A stretch of DNA of 64,000 nt from a virus. Positions 28,659 to 38,085 of this stretch are shown one piece after another. Below the pieces are notes generated by a model. It worked only from the letters and a program-made list of their open reading frames with translations. It was not told the origin of the DNA and did not search any database. Position 1 is the first letter of the stretch. The number at the start of each line of letters is the position of its first letter. Location: the IMG/VR virus record IMGVR_UViG_3300032331_000527, positions 1 through 64,000 of that record; one strand, 5' to 3'. The translations under genes and the position numbers were made by a program.

Positions 28659-29080
28659 TAGTATTGCGAGCCCCCTGTGATAGATACTTGCTTATGCAAC
28701 TTAAGAATAAGAGTAGCAGGACCTGTGTTAACTTTGGTGATTGTTACGTTTGATGTTGACATAGCTGTTGTGTTATCAATCAAACGACTATCGGAAAGAT
28801 CGACGTTATCTGTTCCAGAAAGAACAAGAACCATACTTGCACCTCGTCTTATTTCCCATTGTACGTTGTTAGCGCCACCGCAGTTAACTTGCGCTGAGAT
28901 AATGTTCATTGAACGAACAGTTTCGCCACCAGAATTCGCACCCCAAACAGGAATGCCTCCGCCTGTAGTAGTATCAGCGGCGTTTAGTTTGATTCCTCCG
29001 CTATTATGAAATTTAGCAATAATCCAACCACCTTTGGTTTGCTTATTCATAATGCCTTCGTTATTGGAAACGGCTGCCAT
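28658..29080 (-). CDS. Hypothetical virion-associated protein
   Basis: 140 residues, beta-rich and with no membrane segment: GWIIAKFHNSGGIKLNAAD, an N/G-rich loop, NVQWEIRRGASMVLVLSG and a final TLILKLHKQVSI. The position between prohead-core genes and the protease suggests a head protein, perhaps a capsid decoration with an immunoglobulin- or jelly-roll-like fold. No family recognised. Confidence 0.62.
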   Translation of the reverse strand: MAAVSNNEGIMNKQTKGGWIIAKFHNSGGIKLNAADTTTGGGIPVWGANSGGETVRSMNIISAQVNCGGANNVQWEIRRGASMVLVLSGTDNVDLSDSRLIDNTTAMSTSNVTITKVNTGPATLILKLHKQVSITGGSQY

Positions 29081-29661
29081 TAGTTTGCTTCCTCATAGGC
29101 TTTAGCAATGAAGTCAAGAATCTTTTCGAAAGAATCTGCGCTCTCATTGATGGCTGAACGGAACACAGATTGATTCTCTGCATTGAGCTTGTTAAACATA
29201 TCAACGATTGCGTTGTATGTATCTTCATTGACTTCTACGGAATCGCCGTTATCTAGTTCAATGTAGATAGAGTCGTCATCAGATTCGCTGATCATTGGTT
29301 GATTGTTGAAAACGGATTCAACAAAAGCAGGAGCACTAGCAGCAGAAGCTGAAGTCTTTAATACTTTAAGATCACCTTGTCTAGCAGAATCTGCAATTCT
29401 CTTTGGTGTTTGCTGACCATTGAATCCAGACTTATCACTAAGCTTAGAAGTTCCTTGTTGAATAGGCGCGCGATCGCCATTTCCCGATTGATGCTTAGTC
29501 TTTGAGATCTTGTCGTCTGTTTCGAATGAGTCGCCTTTAGTAGGATAATCCGTTACAGTTGGCTTATGCATATCAACGAAATCTTGCTCACCTTGAGCGC
29601 GAGGCTTAAGAGCCGCCGCCTCTGGATTAAGAGCTTCGCGCAGTTGTTTAAACGTCTTCAT
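29080..29661 (-). CDS. Prohead core-like protein (gp68 position)
   Basis: 193 residues, starting MKTFKQLREAL as do many T4-like prohead core proteins. The middle is polar and disordered-looking; the C-terminal 70 residues are acidic with IYIELDNGDSVEVNEDTYN followed by a helix. It lies in the position of T4 gene 68 between genes 67 and 21. The assignment is by position and composition only. Confidence 0.6.
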   Translation of the reverse strand: MKTFKQLREALNPEAAALKPRAQGEQDFVDMHKPTVTDYPTKGDSFETDDKISKTKHQSGNGDRAPIQQGTSKLSDKSGFNGQQTPKRIADSARQGDLKVLKTSASAASAPAFVESVFNNQPMISESDDDSIYIELDNGDSVEVNEDTYNAIVDMFNKLNAENQSVFRSAINESADSFEKILDFIAKAYEEAN

Positions 29662-29842
29662 CTGAAACCATCTCCTGCTCTGATTGCTCTTCCGATTGAT
29701 TGAACATATTAGAAGCGATCTCGATTTTCTTCAAACCAAGAGCATCTTCGATTTTAGTTGCAAGCGCAGCACCAATAGCCTCGCGAAATGCGTTAGCGTC
29801 TTTATTAGCGGCAGCTTGAATTGCGGTATGAATTTGTTCCAT
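29648..29842 (-). CDS. Prohead core-like protein (gp67 position)
   Basis: 64 residues: a helical start MEQIHTAIQAAANKDANAFR, then GAALATKIEDALGLKKIEIASNMFN, then an acidic Q/E-rich tail. The LxxKIxxALxxKKIEIASxxF pattern is common in prohead core proteins of T4-like phages. T4 gp67 (PIP) has 80 residues and sits at this place upstream of gp68. A late promoter lies 25 bases before the start. Confidence 0.66.
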   Translation of the reverse strand: MEQIHTAIQAAANKDANAFREAIGAALATKIEDALGLKKIEIASNMFNQSEEQSEQEMVSDEDV

Positions 29843-29866
29843 ATGATAAACCTTTCATTCGTAATC

Positions 29867-29874
29867 TATTTATA
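29867..29874 (-). promoter_or_regulatory. T4-type late promoter (TATAAATA) for the prohead genes
   Basis: Exact TATAAATA on the minus strand just after the glycine-rich adhesin gene, 25 bases before the start at 29842. Confidence 0.78.
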
Positions 29875-29882
29875 AAAAAGCC

Positions 29883-30623
29883 TTAGTATTCAATAATGAT
29901 TAGTCCTGGCGCACCAGTTCCACCTGCGCGAGTGGTAGCGCCAGTGCCATTTCTTGCACCTGATCCGCCAGCACCATATCCAGTTCCAGGCTGTCCTGCC
30001 TGACCAGCAGCAGTTTCTGGCATAACACCACCCTGACCAAAACCTAATGGAGTATTAGCGCCAATACCTGCTACGTTAGTTGTCGCAGCCATAACACCAC
30101 CAGCACCACCTGGATATCCTGTTAAACCCATTACGTTAGCTGTACCAAACAAAGAAGGAGATGCAGTGCCACCAGCACCGCCAGCAAGCACCGAAGTAGC
30201 AAGTGTTCCACCTAATCCACCACCCGCTGAATAAGTCACACTGTTATAGACAATAGAAGATGGTGCTCCTGCTGCGCCAGCAGCACCAGCAGTACCAGCG
30301 GCTGTAGTACCAGCAACGGTATATGTTAATGTGTAAACACTAGATACTACAGTGATATAAGCAACAACAACAGATGAAGATCCACCACCACCTCCCATTT
30401 GACCAGCAGTAGCAGCGGTACCACCACCTGAACCACCAGCACCGATGATAGTAGCTTTAAACTTAGCACCAGCATATTGAAGTGCTGCTGGCAATGTATA
30501 TGTAACAGATGAGCCTGTTGTGAACGCAACAAGGTTCATAAATCCAGAACCAGCACCGGCAATCAGAGCGCCGTCAACTGTTGCTGATCCATATACTCTT
30601 GTTCCGCTAATCAATTTTGCCAT
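29883..30623 (-). CDS. Glycine-rich tail adhesin
   Basis: 246 residues. A short beta N-terminus (MAKLISGTRVYGSATVDG) is followed by a glycine/alanine-rich domain with GAGGSGGG, GAAGAAGAP, GGLGG, GGAGG and ends GAPGLIIIEY. This composition and the final GLIIIEY are typical of glycine-rich receptor-binding tips of tail fibres, which may form polyglycine-II bundles as in phage S16 gp38. It ends the adhesin module. Its domain is related to the three glycine-rich domains of the neighbouring giant protein. Confidence 0.75.
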   Translation of the reverse strand: MAKLISGTRVYGSATVDGALIAGAGSGFMNLVAFTTGSSVTYTLPAALQYAGAKFKATIIGAGGSGGGTAATAGQMGGGGGSSSVVVAYITVVSSVYTLTYTVAGTTAAGTAGAAGAAGAPSSIVYNSVTYSAGGGLGGTLATSVLAGGAGGTASPSLFGTANVMGLTGYPGGAGGVMAATTNVAGIGANTPLGFGQGGVMPETAAGQAGQPGTGYGAGGSGARNGTGATTRAGGTGAPGLIIIEY

Positions 30624-30635
30624 ATTAATTCTCCG

Positions 30636-33600
30636 TTATTGTTGACCAGTTGGATTACCAACAGCGGCTGGATAACCTGACACTCTGTCTGCGGTAAGTG
30701 TTGATGGATATGCGCGGCCAGTTCCCCATATGATTCTAACGCATCCAGGTCCACCATTCCCTCCTGGCTGACCATTACCATCTCCGCCTCCGCCTCCGCC
30801 TCCAAATCTCCCACCATGAGGAGGTTGATTTGCGCCATTAGGATATGGTGTGGCAGTATATCCTCTTTCACCTAGTTGAACACCAAATGCAGTTGTTGTT
30901 GCAACACCTCCTGAACCACCACCACCACGACCACAACTAGAACCAGCTCCAGCATATGCTATACCTGCAATAGAAGCAACAGCAACGGAACCAAATGGTG
31001 AAGTTCCGCCACCTCCACCACCAACAGCAAAATATCCTCCAGCTGTTGCGCTACCACCAGCGCCGCCACCAGCACCACCTGTTGCAGATGCAGCACCGGA
31101 ACCTGCAACTAATGTTGTTGGATATGTTCCTGTAAAAGTTCCCCCAACACCACCAACAGCAGTGTAACCACCAGCACCGCCACCACCACCTCCAGCAATA
31201 GTTCCTACGCCAGTTCCGCCGGCACCGCCAGCAAAACCTGTACCAGCGCCTACAGTACCACCAGCGCCGCCAGTTACTGGAGCAACAGGTGACCCTCCTG
31301 GTTGACCACCGTTAGCGATAATTGTTGATGCAAATGAACTTGCAGTACCAGCACTCGTTACGGCACCACCAGCACCACAAGTTATTGTATATGTGGTTCC
31401 AGCAGTTACGGCAATGCTTGCACTGTATGCTAATGCGCCGCCGCCTCCACCACCGCCACCATTAGTTCCTCCACCACCGCCACCGCCAATAGCGACAGCA
31501 GAAACAGTTGTATATCCTTTAGGTGCTGTGAATGTGAACACACCTGGAGTTCCTGTATAAACTAAGTTAGGCCCAGAAACATAATCAGGATAAGCACACC
31601 AACATTGACCACCACCAGGTAATGCAAGAGGTTTTGAAGTATCAGCTACAACAACAGTTGGCGCAGTTGCTAACACAGCACCTGATGTAGAACCAGAACG
31701 CAACTGCAATTGAATATCTTGAACACCTTCTTGCAAAATGTCTTGACCAACTGTTAACGCGAGTGTTCCTGTTCCATTTGTGATAGGAATTGATCCGCTA
31801 TTTTGTACAACAGAAGGATAATCAGGATAGTTGCGATTAACGATTGTGCTTGGTGGATAATAAAGCGCAGTGCCTTTGATGATACGAATGTTAGAAAGAT
31901 ATCCAACCCATCGCGCACCACCTGGATCTTGACCAATATTCAAAGAAGAACCATCGTCATATATTGCTGTCGTATGAGCATATTTTCTAACCATTAATCC
32001 GTTTATATAAAGATAGATAACACCATTTGTTTTAGTGATAGCAAAATGATACCATGTGCTGATAGCAAATGTTCCAGCAGTTTCATCATTAATAGTCCAA
32101 GCAGATCCAGTAGCATTTGCTACTTTTAATGTGAATCTGCTCGCTGTTGTTGTTGATGTGCCAAAATTAACACCGCTAATATTAGATCCGGATCTTTTGT
32201 AAATCAGTCCTTTGTTTATGGTAGTCGCGCTTGTGTACAGATATCCTTCAATCGTGAAATCATCAGTCGCACCAAAAACAAAATTAGAACTGCTAGGAAC
32301 ATAAAGATATTGTGTTGTTCCGTTGAACTGATTACTGTATGTTCCAGCAAATGGAATAATGGTAGTACCTGCTACAACAGTTGCTATGTTTCCTATAGTG
32401 TTTAAACCAGTAGCATCGGTAATAGTTGCAGATTGTGATGTCAATAGTTTCGTGTTTCCAACTATTGACAATGCAGTTTGTTCTGGTAAGAATCCGTGTG
32501 GATAATTCCAAATAATTCTAAGCGCGCCAGCACCACCAGCGCCGCCAGTAGTTGATCCACCACCTCCACCACCGCCTTGTGCACCACCAGCTCCACCAAC
32601 AGTAGCAGATGCGGCACCACCAGTTGCACCACCAGAACCACCAGTTCCAGATTGTCCAATAATAGCACCTGATGAACCAGTAAGATTTACACCACCTACT
32701 CCCAAATTAGAAACACCAACAAGTAGCACACCACCGCCACCACCACCGTTTCCAGTAGATGTATTGACTGCGGTTCCTACGCTATCTAAAACACCCGCAC
32801 CGCCTCCACTTGATCCGCCACCGCCACCAGAAGCGGAATTTTTTCCTAATTGCAACAAAAGACTTCCAGTACCACCACCAGTAGAACCAAATGCTAGACC
32901 ACCTTCGCCACCATTAGCAGTAAAACCTCCTGCACCTCCTCCACCACCTTGTGCGGCTGGAGATGCTGCACCGCCGCCACCATTACCACCAGAGAATCCA
33001 ACGAACCCAGAAAATTTAGGAAGAGAGGCAATACCACTTGATGCTGTTCCACCAGGCCCGGCACTTTGACCACCTCCAGCGTAACAAAGATAGCTATAGC
33101 CGACAAGATTATCTGTAAAATAACTATCACCACCATTAACACCGGCTGCTCCACCTATTCCTACTACGACAGGATAAACTGTTCCTGGAACAACTGCGTA
33201 ATCAGTATTATAGCCTAATGCACCGCCTCCACCGCCTTGAGCACCAGCGCCAGATCCGCCGCCGCCGCCTCCACCAACAGCAGCAATGCTTATGCGATAT
33301 ACGCCATCAGGACATGTCCAGTTAGCAGCACCAGTTGTCATGGTACCTAACCCAGTACCTGTCACTGTTGTAGGATATACACCCTGAGCGAACCAATCAG
33401 AACCAACTGTTATTGTTAGATTGTTTGTTGTAACAGTTAGACCTAAGCTTGCTCCGCTAATCGTTATCGTATCACCAATCTGATAGCCAGATCCAGGAGA
33501 TGTCGGTATTACGGTAAGAACACCATGTGTAGCCATAGTGGTAGTCGCATTGTTTTTTCTAATGCTGAATACTGCACCTGTTCCGGAACCACTTGTTGAT

Positions 33601-36596
33601 AGCTGTGTGATACCAGTAAATGACCAAAGTGTTGCAGTAGCAGTGCCTGCCCATGTCAGAGGAGTAACGCCATACACAAGACCACCACTGAAATCTGCTG
33701 CGGTTGTTGTGCCAGCATTAGTGTAATATAATGTGCTAGACTTTGATAACGGTGCGTTGATTGTATAAGTGACAGTATCGCCTTCGTTCATTATTTTTCT
33801 ATCAGGCGTGATCGTGTATGCAAGTGACACTTCGTCAATTGAATTATAAACTTGATATGAAGATGCTGTTTGTCTTCTAGATACTGCTCCAGGAACCATT
33901 GTTTTTCCTCCTGGAGGATTATAAATGTTATCAACTGAAAATGTTGGTGCGGTGCTGTACACAGTAGGAATAACTGCACCACCACCACCGCCTGGATTAT
34001 AATAAGGAGTTAATGTAAACGCATTTGATGATTGGTCAACAAAAGAAAGACTATTGCATGTAAGCAATATTGTTCCGCCATTTATAGCGTTTATGTTAGT
34101 TCCAAGGCTTTGAGTTGCTGACAATCTAGAAGGTGGCGTAAAGTTTCCTGTATATACGCTAGTTGTATTATTAATTCTGTATTGAGAATAATACATATCA
34201 GCCGAGCTTACACCTAAGTAACCACCAGCAATTAGGAATTGTGTGATATTTGTTGTCTGAGCATTTGAAACTATATTATTTGTAACGCCATTCCATCCGC
34301 TTTGAACAACACCGTTGATATAAAGACTTAGTGTTGTGTTACATACGAGAGCAAAATGATTCCATTGGTTAAGAGTATATGCACTGTTTAACGATCCAGT
34401 TGGATTGTTTGTGCCATCATACAACTGCAAAGTTGTCCCATTATTATTAAAATATATCATAAAGGCCCAAGTTGAACCGTTGTACAAATCTAAAAGAACT
34501 TGGCCATTACCACCTGTTGAATATGTTGATGTTTTAAACCAAAATTCAATAGTCCAGTTATTTGACCTGGCGTTAAATACTGATCCGTTACCACCAGATG
34601 TTTGAACGTAAGTTATGATAGTACCTGCACTAGGATTAATTCTAACGCTGTACTCGGCCGTATCGGTATAGGTGTATGCGTTAGGATAAGTTGTTTGTAG
34701 TGTATATTCGTCAAACGAACTTTTTGTATATAAATTTCCGTCACTAGATAAACGACTATCTGGCCATGTTATTCCGCTTGCAGTAGGAAAAACTGTTGAT
34801 GCTGGTGTATTCCATACAATTCTTACTGCTCCGGCACCACCAGCACCACCGCCATTTATTCCGCCTCCACCTCCGCCTCCGTATGCTCCGCCGGCACCAG
34901 CACGTCCATCACCGGAAAGTCCGCCGTATGGAGCAATACCACCTGTTGCGAGACCACCAGTTGCTCCACCAGAACCGCCTGTACCAGGAAGACCTGCTCT
35001 AACACTACCGCTACCACCAGCACCAACACCAACACCATCAGCACCCTTACCTAAAGCTGTTAAACCAACGCCGCCGCCAGCACCAGCATAACCATAACCA
35101 TAAGGATTATCCAAACCACCTGAACCACCACCACCACCTCCGCTACCAGCGGCTGCATTTCCACCAGCTGTCATTACACCGTAAACACCAGGAGCGCCCG
35201 TACCACCAGTACCACTGTAGCCACCTGCGCCGCCGCCAGCACCAGACATGCCGCCGTTAACTGCGCCGCCTGCTCCACCATTACCGCCGCCGTCTCCTAT
35301 ATATGTTCCTCCCGCACCACCTGCTGATGTAGTGGGGTTCGCACCACCTGCTACAATTATTCCTCCTCTGCCGCCTCCACCTTTAACTGTGGAAGTGTTG
35401 ATAAAATAACTATCTCCACCATGATTTGCTGAACCGGTTAAATTTTCAGCACCACCTGCTCCTGCGACAACAGTATATGTTTGACCAGGAACAACAGTGA
35501 TATTATTTTTCCAACCTAAGCCACCTCCACCTCCACCAGATCCCGCACCAGCAGCACCAGCACCGCCACCACCAACACAAACGACACTAATATTAGTAAC
35601 ACCAGGAGGACACGTCCATGTAAATATTCCAGGTGTTCCAGAATATGTTAATGATGTTGCTGATATCGTAGAAGGATAAGAAGCAATTGCGTCGGCATAA
35701 GAATAAGAACTGTTCGAAGGACCATATTCATCAAATGCGCCTGGTATTTGAAGAACAGCAGCACTAGTAAATCGTTGTGCTAGTATTGTGCCTTCGTTGT
35801 TTAATGTGGCTGTTGTCGTATCAGATAAAGTTAATGTTTCTGTTATGCTATCATCAGAGAAAGGCCCATAAGGAGTAGGAATAACATAAGTTGTTTCGCT
35901 AACAGTTAAAGAATTTACAAACGGATAATGATTAGCACTATCATCGTATATTACGCCTTGTGTTCCTGTTAATAAAACAGTTCCACTGATTGCCGTTAAT
36001 GTTGATGTGGGGACAGTGTATGTAGCGCCAGTGTATAATGCAGTACCAATCACAACACGATGATTTGATATAGAAATATTTCCAACAGTACCGGCTGAGC
36101 CCTCTGTTACATAATCTAAAACACCATTAACCATCCATAAACCAGGATTAGGCATTGAACCCGTGCATGTTCCGGAAGCTTCTCTAGTACCATTAACATG
36201 TAAATAGAATGAAGAACCAGATCTGGTAACGGCTATATGATACCACTTATTAGCAACAAAATTATATGGAGCAGGATAATTTGTTGATGGTGTATTAGAT
36301 TGCCCTGTTGGAAAAGTTCCACCTGACCAAAAAAACGGATAAATGTTTGTTGTTGAACCTGTGCCTGGGTAATGAATTTGAAGACCAAAACAAAGTCTAC
36401 TAGCGGAAACACCGTTCGACCACGAACCAAAAAGATCAATTTGTGTAGCAGTAGCAACAAAAAATGATGATGGTAGTTTTATAAAAGCTTCTACAGTCCA
36501 ATTGCTACTGGCAAAATTTAATGCACCAGTAAATTTTAATTGATTTCCGATTTGGCCCGCTGCACCTTTAAAATTATAAGCATAATCAATAGCCAT
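30636..36596 (-). CDS. Giant adhesin with three LamG and three glycine-rich domains
   Basis: 1986 residues, no signal peptide. Concanavalin/LamG-like domains lie about 5-210, 645-850 and 1415-1585; each has the W-x-[VI]-E-[AFG]-[FY] opening, the KWYHIAVTR/QWNHFALVC/TWYHFAITK strand and [YI]-[LI]-[YH]-[VI]-N-G. Each is followed by a glycine-rich domain (about 340-595, 1105-1362 and 1700-1955) that starts with TFTxPxGVTxISVxxVGGGG and ends with VRIVW, LRIIW or VRIIW. Short beta domains connect them (for example 930-1000, with MNEGDTVTYTIN). LamG domains bind sugars, so this is probably a tail-fibre or capsid adhesin for surface glycans. It is one gene with no visible frameshift. Confidence 0.82.
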   Translation of the reverse strand: MAIDYAYNFKGAAGQIGNQLKFTGALNFASSNWTVEAFIKLPSSFFVATATQIDLFGSWSNGVSASRLCFGLQIHYPGTGSTTNIYPFFWSGGTFPTGQSNTPSTNYPAPYNFVANKWYHIAVTRSGSSFYLHVNGTREASGTCTGSMPNPGLWMVNGVLDYVTEGSAGTVGNISISNHRVVIGTALYTGATYTVPTSTLTAISGTVLLTGTQGVIYDDSANHYPFVNSLTVSETTYVIPTPYGPFSDDSITETLTLSDTTTATLNNEGTILAQRFTSAAVLQIPGAFDEYGPSNSSYSYADAIASYPSTISATSLTYSGTPGIFTWTCPPGVTNISVVCVGGGGAGAAGAGSGGGGGGLGWKNNITVVPGQTYTVVAGAGGAENLTGSANHGGDSYFINTSTVKGGGGRGGIIVAGGANPTTSAGGAGGTYIGDGGGNGGAGGAVNGGMSGAGGGAGGYSGTGGTGAPGVYGVMTAGGNAAAGSGGGGGGSGGLDNPYGYGYAGAGGGVGLTALGKGADGVGVGAGGSGSVRAGLPGTGGSGGATGGLATGGIAPYGGLSGDGRAGAGGAYGGGGGGGINGGGAGGAGAVRIVWNTPASTVFPTASGITWPDSRLSSDGNLYTKSSFDEYTLQTTYPNAYTYTDTAEYSVRINPSAGTIITYVQTSGGNGSVFNARSNNWTIEFWFKTSTYSTGGNGQVLLDLYNGSTWAFMIYFNNNGTTLQLYDGTNNPTGSLNSAYTLNQWNHFALVCNTTLSLYINGVVQSGWNGVTNNIVSNAQTTNITQFLIAGGYLGVSSADMYYSQYRINNTTSVYTGNFTPPSRLSATQSLGTNINAINGGTILLTCNSLSFVDQSSNAFTLTPYYNPGGGGGAVIPTVYSTAPTFSVDNIYNPPGGKTMVPGAVSRRQTASSYQVYNSIDEVSLAYTITPDRKIMNEGDTVTYTINAPLSKSSTLYYTNAGTTTAADFSGGLVYGVTPLTWAGTATATLWSFTGITQLSTSGSGTGAVFSIRKNNATTTMATHGVLTVIPTSPGSGYQIGDTITISGASLGLTVTTNNLTITVGSDWFAQGVYPTTVTGTGLGTMTTGAANWTCPDGVYRISIAAVGGGGGGGSGAGAQGGGGGALGYNTDYAVVPGTVYPVVVGIGGAAGVNGGDSYFTDNLVGYSYLCYAGGGQSAGPGGTASSGIASLPKFSGFVGFSGGNGGGGAASPAAQGGGGGAGGFTANGGEGGLAFGSTGGGTGSLLLQLGKNSASGGGGGSSGGGAGVLDSVGTAVNTSTGNGGGGGGVLLVGVSNLGVGGVNLTGSSGAIIGQSGTGGSGGATGGAASATVGGAGGAQGGGGGGGSTTGGAGGAGALRIIWNYPHGFLPEQTALSIVGNTKLLTSQSATITDATGLNTIGNIATVVAGTTIIPFAGTYSNQFNGTTQYLYVPSSSNFVFGATDDFTIEGYLYTSATTINKGLIYKRSGSNISGVNFGTSTTTASRFTLKVANATGSAWTINDETAGTFAISTWYHFAITKTNGVIYLYINGLMVRKYAHTTAIYDDGSSLNIGQDPGGARWVGYLSNIRIIKGTALYYPPSTIVNRNYPDYPSVVQNSGSIPITNGTGTLALTVGQDILQEGVQDIQLQLRSGSTSGAVLATAPTVVVADTSKPLALPGGGQCWCAYPDYVSGPNLVYTGTPGVFTFTAPKGYTTVSAVAIGGGGGGGTNGGGGGGGGALAYSASIAVTAGTTYTITCGAGGAVTSAGTASSFASTIIANGGQPGGSPVAPVTGGAGGTVGAGTGFAGGAGGTGVGTIAGGGGGGAGGYTAVGGVGGTFTGTYPTTLVAGSGAASATGGAGGGAGGSATAGGYFAVGGGGGGTSPFGSVAVASIAGIAYAGAGSSCGRGGGGSGGVATTTAFGVQLGERGYTATPYPNGANQPPHGGRFGGGGGGGDGNGQPGGNGGPGCVRIIWGTGRAYPSTLTADRVSGYPAAVGNPTGQQ

Positions 36597-38020
36597 TATC
36601 CAAACACCGTATCCAATGAACCAGAAACTGAATTATAATATGTATAAACTGCACTTGTGCCGCTTGTTGTATTTGATGCGTAACCTACACGTCCAGCAGT
36701 ATATATGTTGCCAGTAACACCAACACCGCCAGTCACTTTGAATGCACCAGTTAGATTAGATGTTGATGCTGTCGCGTCTGTGACTGTGGTAGCACCAGAA
36801 ATTGTACCTCCAGTAAACGTGCCACCACCGCCGCCTGCTACAGGAGACCAGTAAATGCCAGTGCCCGATGTACGAAGATAATAACCAGCTGTACCAACAG
36901 AAGCGTTGGCAGTCAGAGTGCCAGTGATTACTGGATTATTTTTAGTTAGATATATCGTTGATGCGTTTGCAACCTGCAATCTATCACTGATAAGAGTTCT
37001 AAGCGCAGTGTTAGTGCCAGTTAAACCAACCCAAGATGCTTTAGCTAATAATAACGTATTGACGTTTGCAACTTGGTATCTGTCAGACACGAGGGTACGG
37101 ATAGCGGTGTTAGTTCCCGTCAATCCTGCCCATGTGGCTTTGGCATTCAGTAGCGTATTGACGTTAGCAACCTGATACCTATCATTAATCAACAAACGAA
37201 GTGCGGTATTGGTTCCAGTAAGATTCGTATTGATTAGATTGATACGCAGGTTTGTGTTTGCTAGATATGCTTTGGTGTTAGCGACTGATATCTTAGTTGA
37301 GATAAGGCTAGCTGTTGACGTAGCAAAGTTAGGATCATTTGCTAAAGCGGCCGCAAGTTCATATAGTGTGTTTAGTGTGCCGGGTGCTGAGTTGACAACA
37401 GCCGCAACAGATGTGTCCACATAATTACGAATGGCTGTATTTGTAGAAGTAAGATTGGTATTGATTAAGTTAATACGAGTTGCTTGCGCCGCAATGTAAG
37501 CATTGGTATTTGCTAGTGCTGCGCGCTCTGTCGTTATTGTTTGATAAGTTGCGGCTGCGTTTGCTACCTGTAATCTATCAGATACCAATGTACGAAGTGC
37601 TGTGTTAGTTCCCGTGAGCGCAGTCCATGTAGCCTTTGCATTCAGTAGCGTATTGACGTTTGCTACTTGAAGTCTATCGCTGATAAGTGTGCGAAGGGCC
37701 GTGTTGGTTCCTGTCAGTGCGGCCCAACTTGCACCACCAGAAACTACAATGGTGTTGATGTATGCGTTGGTATTAGCAAGAGCTGAATTAAATGTGGTTG
37801 TGTTGACTTTAGTTGCGATATACGAATTAGTATTAGCCAATATTGATTTGACGTTAGCGACTTGAATATAATCGTTCGTAAAACTAAAGACAGCCGTGCC
37901 GTTAGAAGAATATATCTTCTTGTCTTTGGTATTGATAGCAAGTTCACCAGTAGCAATATCTACTGTTGTTGGCACTTTCGCGGCAACGCTACTGCGTTTT
38001 ATTTTAATTGTGGAAGCCAC
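36596..38020 (-). CDS. Repeat-containing tail fibre protein (GTG start)
   Basis: 474 residues from GTG at 38020. This start is chosen because AGGAG lies six bases upstream and MASTIKIKRSS then matches the start of the paralogue at 39672; an in-frame TTG lies two codons before. The short beta start (GELAINTKDKKIYSSNG) is followed by repeats of about 34 residues, LTGTNTALRTL[IV]SDRLQVAN, mixed with ANTNSYIATKV units. The C-terminal part is a G/T-rich beta region ending in FG. Likely a trimeric fibre shaft. It directly precedes the giant adhesin. Confidence 0.75.
   Translation of the reverse strand: MASTIKIKRSSVAAKVPTTVDIATGELAINTKDKKIYSSNGTAVFSFTNDYIQVANVKSILANTNSYIATKVNTTTFNSALANTNAYINTIVVSGGASWAALTGTNTALRTLISDRLQVANVNTLLNAKATWTALTGTNTALRTLVSDRLQVANAAATYQTITTERAALANTNAYIAAQATRINLINTNLTSTNTAIRNYVDTSVAAVVNSAPGTLNTLYELAAALANDPNFATSTASLISTKISVANTKAYLANTNLRINLINTNLTGTNTALRLLINDRYQVANVNTLLNAKATWAGLTGTNTAIRTLVSDRYQVANVNTLLLAKASWVGLTGTNTALRTLISDRLQVANASTIYLTKNNPVITGTLTANASVGTAGYYLRTSGTGIYWSPVAGGGGGTFTGGTISGATTVTDATASTSNLTGAFKVTGGVGVTGNIYTAGRVGYASNTTSGTSAVYTYYNSVSGSLDTVFG
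36960..37740 (-). repeat. Degenerate tandem repeats coding LTGTNTALRTL...QVANVNTLL
   Basis: At least five copies of an approximately 100-base unit, arranged in two groups, encode LTGTNTA[LI]RTL[IV]SDR[LY]QVANVNTLL. They belong to the fibre gene at 36596-38020. Confidence 0.8.
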
Positions 38021-38040
38021 ACCCAACTCCTAGAGAGGAA

Positions 38041-38068
38041 GACCAAGGGAAACACTTGTCCCTTGGTC
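38041..38068 (-). terminator. Perfect hairpin between two fibre genes
   Basis: GACCAAGGG (38041-38049) and CCCTTGGTC (38060-38068) form a 9-bp stem with a 10-base loop. On the minus strand the sequence after it is TTCCTCTC, without a T run, so it may be a weak terminator or an mRNA processing or stability element. Confidence 0.55.
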
Positions 38069-38085
38069 TGAGTGATTATATTTAG

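Noticed and set aside
32764-33069. Proline-rich plus-strand open frame
   Set aside because: It is the reverse complement of the glycine-rich domain of the giant adhesin: glycine codons read backwards give proline. No RBS.
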